Shown here: positions 23,972 to 32,925 of the stretch, piece after piece
Layout: every line of letters starts with the position of its first letter
Position numbering within the stretch: position 1 is the stretch's first letter
Assembly (NCBI GenBank): GCA_963726825.1
Contig: CAVSDT010000002.1
Span: 2,232,001 to 2,296,000 of the forward strand
From: DATLGB01 sp963726825
GTDB lineage: Bacteria > Actinomycetota > Thermoleophilia > Solirubrobacterales > Solirubrobacteraceae
DNA: 64,000 nt
Direction: 5' to 3'
Program-made: the position numbers and the translations under genes
The notes under the pieces: generated by a model
Database searches by the model: none
What the model saw: the letters and a program-made list of their open reading frames with translations, nothing else
What the model was told of the DNA's origin: nothing

Positions 23972-24862
23972 ATGGCTCGTCGAACGTCGCTGCAAGGCAA
24001 GGTCGTCCTCATCACCGGAGCGGCGCGAGGGATCGGTGAGCACACGGCGCGCCTGGCCGCGTCCAAGGGCGCCCGCGTCGCGCTGGCGGGCCTCGAGCCC
24101 GAGCGGCTGGAGACCATCGCCGGGGAGCTCGGCGCCCCCTGGTTCACCTGCGACGTCACCGACCAGCAGTCGGTCCAGGCCGCCGTGGACGGCACCGTCG
24201 CCGCCCTGGGCGGGATCGACATCGTCCTCGCCAACGCCGGCATCGCCTCCAGCGGCACCGTCGCGGTCACCCCGATCGACGTGCTGCTGCGCGTCAACGC
24301 GGTCAACCTCGACGGCGCGATCCGCACGGTCTCCGCAGCCCTCCCCCACGTCACCGAGCGCCGCGGCTACGTGATGATCACCGCGTCCGCCGCGGCCTTC
24401 TCCGGGCTGCCGGGGATGTCGACGTACTGCTCGGCCAAGGCCGGTGTGGAGATGTTCGCGAACATCCTGCGCCTCGAGGTCGCCCACAAGGGCGTGCAGG
24501 TCGGGACGATCCACCCGACCTGGATCGACACCGACCTCGTGCGCGACCAGAAGGCCGAGTCGAAGGTCTTCGAGGAGGCGCTGGCCAAGATGCCTGGGCC
24601 GATGGGCGCCTACACCTCGGTGGAGGAGTGCGCGCGGGCGATCGTCGACGGCATGGAGCGCCGCCGCCGCAAGGTCTACGTCCCGCGCAGCGTGGTCGGC
24701 ATGGCCGCGTTGAAGGCCTTCCTGCACTCCGCCGCCGGCGACTGGGTGATCCGCCGCGAGGCCAAGACCGCCGTGCCCCAGCAGGAGGCCGACACGGTCG
24801 CCCGTGGCACGTACTTCGGGAAGTCGAGCGTCGGCATGGGGTCCACCGAGACGAAGGCGTAG
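23972..24862 (+). CDS. Short-chain dehydrogenase/reductase
   Basis: 296 residues. Classical SDR: the nucleotide-binding motif is ITGAARGIGEH, then LANAGIAS, catalytic Ser in ITASAAAFSG, and YCSAKAG with Tyr and Lys. The extra C-terminal 90 residues are longer than the usual 250-residue enzyme and resemble mycobacterial SDRs with membrane-associated tails. ATG at 23972 is chosen because TACGAT (23959-23964) ends seven bases before it; an ATG at 23963 falls inside that box. The cofactor is probably NADP(H) given the Arg after Gly-Ala-Ala, and the substrate is unknown. Confidence 0.85.
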   Translation: MARRTSLQGKVVLITGAARGIGEHTARLAASKGARVALAGLEPERLETIAGELGAPWFTCDVTDQQSVQAAVDGTVAALGGIDIVLANAGIASSGTVAVTPIDVLLRVNAVNLDGAIRTVSAALPHVTERRGYVMITASAAAFSGLPGMSTYCSAKAGVEMFANILRLEVAHKGVQVGTIHPTWIDTDLVRDQKAESKVFEEALAKMPGPMGAYTSVEECARAIVDGMERRRRKVYVPRSVVGMAALKAFLHSAAGDWVIRREAKTAVPQQEADTVARGTYFGKSSVGMGSTETKA

Positions 24863-24883
24863 GCCGCGGGGGAGCGCCCCGCG

Positions 24884-25600
24884 ATGGCCGTCGACCTCGC
24901 GGCGCTGCGCCACGAGCCCGGCGTGGTGCAGCTCGACGGGCTCCACGCGCTCAAGCACGCGCTGCGCTTCGGCGCGGAGGTGCTCGTCGCCCAGGCGCCG
25001 GATCCGGCGGTGGTCGACGCGCTCGCCGCCGAGCTCGCGCCCGACGTGCGGGACGCGCTCACCGCGCTCGTCCAGCCCGGCCCGGCCGCCCATCCGACCG
25101 GGGTGGTCGCGCTGGCGCGCCGACCGGTCGCCGACCCGGCGGCGGTGCTCGCCGACCGCACCGGCCCCGTCGTCGTGCTGGAGGACCCGCGGCGGCTCGG
25201 CAACGTCGGGGCCGCGATCCGCGTCGCGGCCGCGGCCGGCGCCGCGGGCGTGCTGACGACCGGCCGGGCCGACCCGTGGGACCCCGCCGCCCTGCGCGGC
25301 GCCGCCGGCCTCCATTTCGCGCTCCCCGTCGCGCGCGTGGACGCGATCGACCCCGGTGACCGGCCGCTCGTCGCGCTCGATCCCGGCGGTGAGCCGCTCA
25401 CGCCGGGCGCCCTCCCCACGGGCGCCCTGCTCGCCTTCGGCACCGAGCGCGCCGGGCTCAGCGCTGCGCTGCTCGCTCGCGCGGACACGCGGGTGCGGAT
25501 CCCGATGCGGCCGGGCGTGTCGAGCCTGAACCTGGCCACCGCGGTCGCCGTGGTGCTCTACGCCGCCCAGCCCGCTCGGGCCGACGCCGGCGGGCGTTGA
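24884..25600 (+). CDS. TrmH/SpoU-family RNA 2'-O-methyltransferase
   Basis: 238 residues. A SPOUT-fold enzyme expected to methylate a ribose in rRNA or tRNA. SpoU motif 1 is DPRRLGNVGAAIRVAAAAGA, motif 2 FGTERAGLS, motif 3 IPMRPGVSSLNLATAVAVVLY, which forms the trefoil knot that binds SAM. The N-terminal 100 residues are a short substrate-recognition lead. Target nucleotide unknown. Its final 143 bases lie opposite the annotated end of the converging exporter gene. Confidence 0.87.
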   Translation: MAVDLAALRHEPGVVQLDGLHALKHALRFGAEVLVAQAPDPAVVDALAAELAPDVRDALTALVQPGPAAHPTGVVALARRPVADPAAVLADRTGPVVVLEDPRRLGNVGAAIRVAAAAGAAGVLTTGRADPWDPAALRGAAGLHFALPVARVDAIDPGDRPLVALDPGGEPLTPGALPTGALLAFGTERAGLSAALLARADTRVRIPMRPGVSSLNLATAVAVVLYAAQPARADAGGR

Positions 25601-26465
25601 GCACGACGACGCCCGCGAGGATCAGCAGCCCGCCGCCCAGCTGCACGGGGCTGAGCGCCTCGCCGAACACCAGCCCGGCGAGGGCGACCGTGACGAACGG
25701 CTCGAACGTGGAGAGGATCGACGCGGCCGTCGGTCCGACGCGCGCGAGGCCGGCGAAGAACAGGATGACCGCCGCCACGGTCGAGACCACGGCGATGGCC
25801 ACGAGCCAGCCGAACCCGGCCGCCGAGACGGCGCCGAGGTCCAGCCGGCCGGTGGCCGCGGTGCCGAGCGTCAGCGTCACCGCCGCCCCCGTGCACACGA
25901 GCGTGCTGAGCACCAGCGGGCCGATCCGCCCGGCGATCGCCTCCGAGGAGAGGATGTAGACGCTGTAGACGACGGCTGCGCCGAGCCCGAGCAGCGTGCC
26001 GAGCGGGTCGAGCGCCCCGGCGCCCGCCCCCACGAGGACCAGCACGAGCCCGGTCGAGGTGAGCAGGAGCGCCGCGGCGGTGCGGCGGCTCGCCCGGTCG
26101 CGGCCGAGCCGGATCGCCGCGACCGCGACCATGGCGGGGAAGGTGTAGAGCAGCAGCGAGAGCAGCCCGGGGTCGATGCGCTCGAGCGCCGAGAAGTACC
26201 CGCCGGCCTGGGCGCTGTAGCCGACCCCGCCGAGCGCGAGCGCCACCCCGAGGTCGCGCCGAGGGAGCACCCGCAGCCGGCCGAGGCCATCCGTGGCGGC
26301 GAGCAGGCACCAGAGCAGGGCCGCGGCCAGGGTGAAGCGGAACGCGAGCAGGGTGCCGACCGTCGCCCCCTCGTCGTAGGCGAGGCGGCCGAAGATCCCC
26401 ATCGCGCCGAAGGCGGCGGCGGAGGCGAGGCAGAGGAGGACGCCGGCGGCACGCACCAGCGGCAT
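25458..26465 (-). CDS. EamA/DMT-family membrane exporter
   Basis: 335 residues with about ten membrane helices in two EamA repeats; the second ends in ILSTFEPFVTVALAGLVFGE and LGGGLLILAGVVVLNAR, the usual DMT finish. About 45 Arg/Pro-rich residues follow (after roughly residue 290) and are read entirely from the strand opposite the TrmH-type gene, so the true functional end may be near 25597. DMT exporters move amino acids, nucleotides or drugs; the substrate is unknown. Divergent from the Fur-like regulator. Confidence 0.82.
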   Translation of the reverse strand: MPLVRAAGVLLCLASAAAFGAMGIFGRLAYDEGATVGTLLAFRFTLAAALLWCLLAATDGLGRLRVLPRRDLGVALALGGVGYSAQAGGYFSALERIDPGLLSLLLYTFPAMVAVAAIRLGRDRASRRTAAALLLTSTGLVLVLVGAGAGALDPLGTLLGLGAAVVYSVYILSSEAIAGRIGPLVLSTLVCTGAAVTLTLGTAATGRLDLGAVSAAGFGWLVAIAVVSTVAAVILFFAGLARVGPTAASILSTFEPFVTVALAGLVFGEALSPVQLGGGLLILAGVVVLNARRRRPERAGRRRAPRRPRWPGSGSTRPAASGSAPACPRERAAQR

Positions 26466-26552
26466 CCTGCCGCAGCGAGGCGCGGGGATCGATGCGGATG
26501 CATGACGGACATCCGACAGCAGCGCTTGCGTGTCAGGGGCTGACCTCGCGTT

Positions 26553-26569
26553 TCTGGATCGATTCCAGA
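26553..26569. promoter_or_regulatory. Palindrome upstream of the Fur-like gene (probable autoregulatory operator)
   Basis: TCTGGA, five bases (TCGAT), TCCAGA: a perfect 6+5+6 inverted repeat, 18 bases before the regulator ATG and followed by GACACACT, a possible -10 region. It is less AT-rich than the classical Fur box. Confidence 0.5.
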
Positions 26570-26587
26570 TGTGACACACTGGGCCCG

Positions 26588-27019
26588 ATGGCGCAGACCG
26601 GGCACCTCGAGGAGCAGCTGCGGCGCGCGGACCTGCGCGTCACCCGCCCCCGGATCGCGGTCCTGGCCGCCGTGCAGGAGCACCCGCACGCCGACACCGG
26701 CTCGATCATCGGCGTCGTGCGCACGGACCTCGGCGCCGTCTCCCAGCAGGCCGTCTACGACGTGCTCCACGCGCTGACGAACGCCGGCCTGCTGCGCTGC
26801 ATCCACCCGGCGGGCTCCGTCGCGCGCTACGAGTCGCGCGTCGCCGACAACCACCACCACGTCGTCTGCCGCTCCTGCGGCGCGATCGCCGACGTCGACT
26901 GCGCCGTCGGCGAGGCGCCCTGCCTGACCCCCGTCGACGACCACGGCTTCGTCATCGACGAGGCCGAGGTCGTCTACCACGGCCTCTGCCCGGCGTGCGC
27001 CGGCACCACCACCTCCTGA
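26588..27019 (+). CDS. Fur-family repressor (FurA/CatR/PerR-like)
   Basis: 143 residues. N-terminal winged helix (LRVTRPRIAVLAAVQEHPHA, then VSQQAVYDVLHALTNAGLL) and C-terminal metal site with HHHVVCRSCG and a second Cys pair LCPAC, giving the CXXC...CXXC structural zinc site. It sits 22 bases before katG, the same pairing as mycobacterial furA-katG and streptomycete furS/catR genes, so it probably represses katG until oxidised by peroxide. That role is inferred from family and context. ATG at 26588 is used because the palindrome and -10-like bases lie before it. Confidence 0.9.
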   Translation: MAQTGHLEEQLRRADLRVTRPRIAVLAAVQEHPHADTGSIIGVVRTDLGAVSQQAVYDVLHALTNAGLLRCIHPAGSVARYESRVADNHHHVVCRSCGAIADVDCAVGEAPCLTPVDDHGFVIDEAEVVYHGLCPACAGTTTS

Positions 27020-27041
27020 CGTCCCCCACCGAAAGGCCCAC

Positions 27042-29246
27042 GTGTCCGAGAACCGAGACGCCGTCGAAGGCGACATGAACGCCCCGCAGGACCAGTCCAA
27101 GAGCGGCGGCGGCTGCCCCGTCGACCACGACCGGTTCCCCTATCCGACGCAGGGGGGCGGCAACCGCGAGTGGTGGCCCGACCGGCTGAACCTGAAGATC
27201 CTCGCCAAGAACCCCGAGGTCGCGAACCCGCTCGGCGGGGACTTCGACTACGCCGCGGCGTTCAACGCGCTCGACCTTCCCACGGTCAAGCAGGACATCG
27301 AGGACGTGCTCACCACGTCGCAGGACTGGTGGCCCGCGGACTTCGGCCACTACGGCGGGCTGATGATCCGCCTCGCGTGGCACAGCGCCGGCACCTACCG
27401 CATCCACGACGGGCGCGGTGGCGCCGGGTCCGGCCAGCAGCGCTTCGCCCCGTTGAACTCGTGGCCCGACAACGGCAACCTCGACAAGGCCCGTCGCCTG
27501 CTGTGGCCGATCAAGCAGAAGTACGGTCGCGCGCTGTCGTGGGCGGACCTGATGGTCCTCACCGGCAACGTCGCGCTCGAGTCGATGGGCTTTCAGACCT
27601 TCGGCTTCGCCGGCGGCCGCCTGGACGTCTGGGAGCCGGACGAGGACACCTACTGGGGCCCCGAGACCGAATGGCTGACCGGCGACAAGCGCTTCTCCGC
27701 CAAGCGCGAGCTCGAGAAGCCGCTCGGCGCGTCCGAGATGGGCCTCATCTACGTCAACCCGGAGGGCCCCGACGGCGAGCCCGACCCGCTCGCCGCCGCC
27801 CACGACATCCGCCTGACGTTCGGCAACATGGCGATGAACGACGAGGAGACCGTCGCGCTGATCGCCGGCGGCCACACGTTCGGCAAGACCCACGGCGCCG
27901 CCGACCCCGAGCAGTACGTGGGAGCGGAGCCCGAGGGCGCCGACATCACCGAGCAGGGCCTGGGCTGGAAGCAGGGCTACGGCTCGGGTGGCGGAGCGGA
28001 CACGATCACGTCCGGCCTCGAGGTCACCTGGACCCGCACGCCCGTGCAGTGGTCCAACGACTACTTCGACTTCCTCTTCGCGTACGAGTGGGAGCTCGAG
28101 AAGAGCCCGGCCGGCGCGTGGCAGTGGGTCGCCAAGGACGCCGAGGCGATCGTCCCCGGCCCGATGCCGGACTCGCCCCCGCGCAAGCCGACGATGCTCA
28201 CGACCGACCTGGCGCTGCGCTTCGACCCGATCTACGAGCCGATCTCCCGCCGCTACCACGAGCACCCCGAGGAGCTCGCCGACGCCTTCGCCCGCGCGTG
28301 GTTCAAGCTGACCCACCGCGACATGGGCCCGATCCAGCGCTACCTCGGCCCCGAGGTCCCGCAGGAGGAGCTCATCTGGCAGGACCCGGTTCCCGCGGGC
28401 ACGCCGCTCAGCGACGAGGACGCCGCGACGCTCAAGCAGCAGATCCTCGACACGGGCCTGTCGGTCTCGGAGCTCGTCAAGGCCGCCTGGGCCTCCGCGG
28501 CGTCGTTCCGCGGCTCCGACAAGCGCGGTGGCGCCAACGGCGCCCGCGTGCGCCTCGAGCCCCAGGCCGGCTGGGCGGTCAACGACCCGGCCGAGCTCGG
28601 CAAGGTGCTCGACGCCCTCGCCGGCGTCCAGCGCGCGTCGGGCATCGCGGTCTCCCTCGCCGACCTCATCGTCCTGGGCGGCAACGCCGCGATCGAGCAG
28701 GCGGCGAAGGCCGGCGGTGTCGACGTCGCCGTCCCGTTCACCTCCGGCCGCGGCGACGCGAGCCAGGAGCAGACGGACGTCGAGTCCTTCGACGCGATGG
28801 AGCCGACCTCGGACGGGTTCCGCAACTACAGCACGGGCAACCAGGGCCGGCGCGCGGAGTACCTGCTGCTGGACCGGGCCAACCTGCTGACCCTCAGCGC
28901 CCCGGAGATGACGGTCCTCGTCGGCGGCCTGCGGGTCCTCGGGGCCAACGCCGGCAACACCCGCCACGGCGTCCTCACCGACCGCGTCGGCACGCTCACG
29001 AACGACTTCTTCGTGAACCTGCTCGACATGCGCAACACCTGGCAGGCCGCGGGCGACGACACGTTCGCGACCGCCGACGGGAAGTGGACCGGCACCCGTG
29101 CCGACCTGGTGTTCGGCTCCAACTCGGAGCTGCGCGCCCTGGCCGAGGTCTACGCCTCCGCCGATGCCGCCGAGCAGTTCGTCCACGACTTCGTCGCCGC
29201 CTGGGCGAAGGTCATGGACCTCGACCGCTACGACGTCAAGCGCTAG
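27042..29246 (+). CDS. katG: Catalase-peroxidase
   Basis: 734 residues, a full-length duplicated class I haem peroxidase that destroys hydrogen peroxide. Distal pocket MIRLAWHSAGTYR with Arg, Trp and His; proximal His in GGHTFGKTHGAA. The Met-Tyr-Trp adduct needed for catalase activity can form from that Trp, the Tyr in GLIYVNPEG and the Met in FGNMAMNDE. The C-terminal half is the inactive duplicate. GTG start at 27042 behind GAAAGG; co-transcribed with the Fur-like repressor. Confidence 0.97.
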   Translation: MSENRDAVEGDMNAPQDQSKSGGGCPVDHDRFPYPTQGGGNREWWPDRLNLKILAKNPEVANPLGGDFDYAAAFNALDLPTVKQDIEDVLTTSQDWWPADFGHYGGLMIRLAWHSAGTYRIHDGRGGAGSGQQRFAPLNSWPDNGNLDKARRLLWPIKQKYGRALSWADLMVLTGNVALESMGFQTFGFAGGRLDVWEPDEDTYWGPETEWLTGDKRFSAKRELEKPLGASEMGLIYVNPEGPDGEPDPLAAAHDIRLTFGNMAMNDEETVALIAGGHTFGKTHGAADPEQYVGAEPEGADITEQGLGWKQGYGSGGGADTITSGLEVTWTRTPVQWSNDYFDFLFAYEWELEKSPAGAWQWVAKDAEAIVPGPMPDSPPRKPTMLTTDLALRFDPIYEPISRRYHEHPEELADAFARAWFKLTHRDMGPIQRYLGPEVPQEELIWQDPVPAGTPLSDEDAATLKQQILDTGLSVSELVKAAWASAASFRGSDKRGGANGARVRLEPQAGWAVNDPAELGKVLDALAGVQRASGIAVSLADLIVLGGNAAIEQAAKAGGVDVAVPFTSGRGDASQEQTDVESFDAMEPTSDGFRNYSTGNQGRRAEYLLLDRANLLTLSAPEMTVLVGGLRVLGANAGNTRHGVLTDRVGTLTNDFFVNLLDMRNTWQAAGDDTFATADGKWTGTRADLVFGSNSELRALAEVYASADAAEQFVHDFVAAWAKVMDLDRYDVKR

Positions 29247-29265
29247 CCCGCACGGGTCACGATCT

Positions 29266-29285
29266 GCCCGGCCGACCGGCCGGGC
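29266..29285. terminator. Bidirectional terminator between katG and the catalase
   Basis: Perfect 8-bp stem GCCCGGCC / GGCCGGGC with loop GACC, in the 63-base convergent gap. Confidence 0.6.
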
Positions 29286-29309
29286 GGATCGCGGCGCCCG
29301 CCGGCAGGG

Positions 29310-30818
29310 TCAGGCGCGGTTGGCCAGCTGGGCGACCGTCTCGGCCGCGCCCGTGCCGTTCGAGACCCCGAGGTTCGCCGCGACCTTCGCGCCGAGGTCG
29401 GAGTCCACCGACGCCCAGTAGGCCACCACGCGCTCACGCACGTCCGCGGTCACCTCCGGGGCTCCCGCGTGGCCCGAGATGTTCTCGAGCAGCGCCTCGC
29501 GGCCCGCGTCGTCCATCGTCTCGCGGTAGAGGGTCCCGGCCTGGCCGAAGTCGTCGTCCTCGGCGTGCTTGGCGTTGGCGTAGCGGCCGATCTCGGCCGC
29601 CTCGACGCCCCACGTCAGATCCGACACCGCCGGGTCGGCCGTCGGGCCGCCGTAGGAGTTCGGCGCGTACGGCGGCTGCGCGCCCGAGTGCTCGAAGGCC
29701 ATCGGGGCGTCCTGGTTGTAGGAGTGCACCGGGCACTGGGGCCGGTTGATCGGCAGCTGCTCGTAGTTGGCGCCGATGCGGTGCAGGTGCGTGTCGTGGT
29801 AGCTGAAGATGCGGCCCATCAGCATCTTGTCCGGCGACAGCCCCATCCCGGGGACGAGGTTGGCGGGGGAGAAGGACGACTGCTCGACCTCGCCGAAGAA
29901 GTGCTCCGGGTTGCGGTCCAGCCGCATCTTCCCGACCTCGATGAGGGGGTAGTCGGACTTCGGCCAGACCTTCGTGAGGTCGAACGGGTTGAAGCGGTAG
30001 TCCGCCGCGTCGGCGAAGGGCATCACCTGCACCTTCAGCGTCCACTCCGGCGCCTCGCCGCGGTCGATCGCCTCGCGCAGGTCGCGCCGGTGGTGGTCGG
30101 GGTCCTCACCGGCGAGCTGGCCGCCCTCCTCCTCCGTCAGGTTCTCGATGCCCTGGTCGGTGAGGAAGTGGTACTTGACCCAGAAGCGCTCGCCGCCCGC
30201 GTTCTGCCACGAGAACGTGTGCGAGCCGAAGCCGTGCATGTGCCGGTAGGACGCCGGCAGCCCGCGGTCGGACATCAGGATCGTCACCTGGTGGGCGCTC
30301 TCGGGCGAGAGCGTCCAGAAGTCCCACTGCATGTCGTTGGAGCGCATGCCCGTGTGCGGCTGACGCTTCTGGGAGTGGATGAAGTCCTGGAACTTCGAGG
30401 CGTCGCGGACGAAGAAGACGGGCGTGTTGTTGCCCACCATGTCCCAGTTGCCGTCCTCGGTGTAGAACTTCAACGCGAACCCGCGCGGGTCCCGGACGGT
30501 GTCCGCGAAGCCCTGCTCACCGGCGACCGTCGAGAAGCGCGCGAACATCGGCGTCGTCTTGCCGACCGCGTCGAGGAGCTTCGCCTTCGTGAACTGGCTG
30601 ACGTCGTTGGTGACCGTGAAGACGCCGTGGGCGCCGGAGCCCTTGGCGTGCACCACGCGCTCGGGGACGCGCTCGCGGTTGAAGTGCTGCATCTTCTGCA
30701 CGACGTAGTGGTCGTGCAGGACCGCCGGGCCCTGTGGGCCGACGGTGAGCGAGAACTCGTCGCTCGCGGCGGGGATGCCCGAGTCGGTCGTGGTGCGCGG
30801 AGGCTGCTCGTGGCTCAT
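29310..30818 (-). CDS. katA: Monofunctional haem catalase (clade with small subunit)
   Basis: 502 residues. Distal His in ERVVHAKGSGAHG, Asn in FVRDASKFQDF-flanking NNTPVFF, and the proximal haem ligand Tyr in RIFSYHDTHLHRIG. Length matches small-subunit catalases. It converges with katG, so two unrelated catalases lie end to end. A TACGCT box six bases before the ATG suggests a leaderless mRNA; the space to the divergent VIT gene is 111 bases. I use katA for the family type; the exact orthologue name is uncertain. Confidence 0.93.
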   Translation of the reverse strand: MSHEQPPRTTTDSGIPAASDEFSLTVGPQGPAVLHDHYVVQKMQHFNRERVPERVVHAKGSGAHGVFTVTNDVSQFTKAKLLDAVGKTTPMFARFSTVAGEQGFADTVRDPRGFALKFYTEDGNWDMVGNNTPVFFVRDASKFQDFIHSQKRQPHTGMRSNDMQWDFWTLSPESAHQVTILMSDRGLPASYRHMHGFGSHTFSWQNAGGERFWVKYHFLTDQGIENLTEEEGGQLAGEDPDHHRRDLREAIDRGEAPEWTLKVQVMPFADAADYRFNPFDLTKVWPKSDYPLIEVGKMRLDRNPEHFFGEVEQSSFSPANLVPGMGLSPDKMLMGRIFSYHDTHLHRIGANYEQLPINRPQCPVHSYNQDAPMAFEHSGAQPPYAPNSYGGPTADPAVSDLTWGVEAAEIGRYANAKHAEDDDFGQAGTLYRETMDDAGREALLENISGHAGAPEVTADVRERVVAYWASVDSDLGAKVAANLGVSNGTGAAETVAQLANRA

Positions 30819-30929
30819 GGCACGAGCGTAGATCCGCGAGCGCCGAGGCGCGACCCTCCTCAGCCAATGCTCAGGCGGACCCGGCGTCCCGTCCGCCGCT
30901 GTCCCGGGGCGTGGCGCTACGGTCGCTCC

Positions 30930-31628
30930 GTGTCCGACGTCGCCGTCACCGAAGCCCACCTCAGCGGCCGGTCCAACTGGCTGCGCGCGGCCGTGCTCGG
31001 CGCCAACGACGGCATCGTCTCGACCGCCAGCCTCGTGCTCGGCGTGGCGGCCTCGGGCGCCTCGAGCGCGGCGATCGCCACCGCGGGCATCGCGGGCCTG
31101 GTCGCCGGCGCGCTGTCGATGGCGGCCGGCGAGTACGTCTCGGTCAGCTCCCAGCGCGACGCGGAGGAGGCCGACATCCAGCTCGAGCGTCGCGAGCTCG
31201 CCAGTGACCCCGAAGGTGAGCAGCGCGAGCTCGCCCGCCTGTACGAGCAGCGCGGGCTCGACGCCGAGCTCGCCCGCCGGGTGGCCGAGGAGCTCACCAT
31301 GGGCGACGCGCTGGCCGCGCACATGCGCGACGAGCTCGGCATCGAGGACGACCGGCGCGCGCAGCCGCTCCAGGCCGCCTGGGCCTCGGCGCTGTCCTTC
31401 TCCGCCGGAGCGGCGCTCCCGCTCGTGGCCATCGTGCTGGTCCCCGCCGGCGCCCGCTCGGCGGTGACCGCGTTCGTGACGCTGCTGGCGCTGGGTGGGC
31501 TCGGCGGCCTGGGCGCCCAGCTCGGCGGGGCCCCGCTGCGCCCCGCGACGCTGCGCGTGCTCCTGTGGGGCGCCGCCGCGATGGCGGTGACCGCCGGCAT
31601 CGGCACGCTGGTCGGCGGGGTCGTCTGA
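30930..31628 (+). CDS. VIT family (CCC1-like) iron/manganese transporter
   Basis: 232 residues with five predicted membrane helices. The first has NDGIVSTASLVLGVAASGAS and the second ALSMAAGEYVSVSSQRDAEE, both family signatures; the acidic helix that follows (EEADIQLERRE...) is the cytosolic metal-binding region. VIT proteins move Fe(II) or Mn(II) out of the cytoplasm. Its position beside two catalases fits limiting Fenton chemistry, which is inference. TACGGT lies six bases before the GTG. Confidence 0.85.
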   Translation: MSDVAVTEAHLSGRSNWLRAAVLGANDGIVSTASLVLGVAASGASSAAIATAGIAGLVAGALSMAAGEYVSVSSQRDAEEADIQLERRELASDPEGEQRELARLYEQRGLDAELARRVAEELTMGDALAAHMRDELGIEDDRRAQPLQAAWASALSFSAGAALPLVAIVLVPAGARSAVTAFVTLLALGGLGGLGAQLGGAPLRPATLRVLLWGAAAMAVTAGIGTLVGGVV

Positions 31629-31666
31629 TCCGGGACGCGCAGAACCGGCCCCCAAGAAGCACGAAA

Positions 31667-31686
31667 GCCCCCTGGCGAGAGGGGGC
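31667..31686 (-). terminator. Terminator of tRNA-fMet (may also serve the VIT gene)
   Basis: GCCCCCT / AGGGGGC stem with six-base loop; on the minus strand it is followed by TTTCGTGC, a usual tRNA terminator tail. Confidence 0.65.
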
Positions 31687-31693
31687 CTCCGTA

Positions 31694-31767
31694 TAGCGGG
31701 GACAGGATTCGAACCTGTGACCTCCGGGTTATGAGCCCGGCGAGCTACCTGACTGCTCCACCCCGCG
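31694..31767 (-). tRNA. Initiator tRNA-fMet (anticodon CAU)
   Basis: 74 bases, cloverleaf complete. The anticodon stem-loop GGGCTCATAACCC carries the three G-C pairs diagnostic of initiator tRNA. The first base C1 faces U72 unpaired, the initiator feature blocking elongator use, followed by A73. No CCA is encoded. T-arm reads GGTTCGAATCC. It lies 24 bases downstream of the FUSC gene on the same strand. Confidence 0.95.
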
Positions 31768-31791
31768 GCGCGACCGAAGACACTAGCAGCG

Positions 31792-32925
31792 TCAGGGCGG
31801 ACCTTCACCGGCTTCGGGGCCGGTCCTGCCGCCCGGGTAGGGACCGAGGACGACGCGCATCTCCTGGGTGTCCATGCCGGTGCCGCGGAGGATGTCCGCG
31901 GCGGTCGAGCGGACGGTCGAGATGAGCACGTTGGAGGACAGGTCGGAGCGTCGATCGAGGACGGCGGTGGCCTCCGCGGCGGCCTGGCGGGCGAGGTTGC
32001 GGGCCTCGGAGGGCTCGTCGGGCGCGCGCAGGTCCACCGCGAGGGTGCGGATGGCGTCGGCGAGCAGGCGGACGGCGTGGACGAGCTCCGCGTCGGCCGG
32101 GACCCCGCGCACCACGGCGGTCTGGGCGGTGCGGGCGAGGACGCGGGTGTTGCGCACCGCGTAGTCGACCTGCTCGGCGGCCTCGGCGTAGACGTCCAGG
32201 CGCGGGAGCTTGCCGCGGCGGTACAGGCGCAGCGACTCGCGGGCGGTCGAGATCGCCTCCTCGTAGGCGGCGACCTCGGTGTCGGTTCCGCGTGCGAGCG
32301 CGAGCGCCGCGTCGGCGGCGGCCTCGTCGCCGTCGCGCAGCGCGTCGGCGACGGCGACGATCACGTCCGCCATGCGGTCAAGCAGCCGCTCCGCCTCCTC
32401 GCCGATCCGCTTGAGCGGGTCGCGCGAGAACAGCACCGGCCCGATCACCAGGGCCACGCCGCCGCCGACGAGGGCCGCGAAGAAGCGGTCGAACTCCCCG
32501 ACCCCCGCCGGCGTCCCGAGCGTCACGAGGAGGACGGCGCTGATCGCGGCCTGGTTGACGAGCAGCTGGGAGGCGCTGACCATCACCGCACCGGAGATCG
32601 CCAGCGCGACGATCACGCCGATCAGCAGGCCGTTGGTGCCGAGGAGGCGGATCAGGACGTCCCCGATGCCGATGCCCAGCGCGACGCCGAAGCCCAGCTC
32701 GAACGCCCGCCGGACGTGCTGGCCGCGCGAGACGCCGAGGGTGATGACCGCGGCGATCGGGGCGAAGAACGGCGCCGGCAGGACGAGGAGGGCGAGCTCC
32801 CAGGCGATGCCGGCCGCCAGCGCGGTCTGGAGGATCTCGAACCGATGCGCGCGAACGCGGTCGATCCCGCGGCGCGGCGCGCTGCGCGTGGTCTCCAGGC
32901 GGGCCCGGAACGCCGGGCCGCTCAC
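31792..32925 (-). CDS. FUSC/aromatic acid exporter-like membrane protein
   Basis: 377 residues. The N-terminal half has about six membrane helices with FFAPIAAVITLGVSRGQHVR and an internal GVALGIGIGDVLIRLLG segment, the FUSC/ArAE pattern. Residues from about 175 form a long soluble helical domain. Members export aromatic acids or act in envelope stress; the substrate here is unknown. GTG start overlaps the stop of the secreted-protein gene (GTGA), so the two are coupled. Downstream lies tRNA-fMet. Confidence 0.75.
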   Translation of the reverse strand: MSGPAFRARLETTRSAPRRGIDRVRAHRFEILQTALAAGIAWELALLVLPAPFFAPIAAVITLGVSRGQHVRRAFELGFGVALGIGIGDVLIRLLGTNGLLIGVIVALAISGAVMVSASQLLVNQAAISAVLLVTLGTPAGVGEFDRFFAALVGGGVALVIGPVLFSRDPLKRIGEEAERLLDRMADVIVAVADALRDGDEAAADAALALARGTDTEVAAYEEAISTARESLRLYRRGKLPRLDVYAEAAEQVDYAVRNTRVLARTAQTAVVRGVPADAELVHAVRLLADAIRTLAVDLRAPDEPSEARNLARQAAAEATAVLDRRSDLSSNVLISTVRSTAADILRGTGMDTQEMRVVLGPYPGGRTGPEAGEGPP

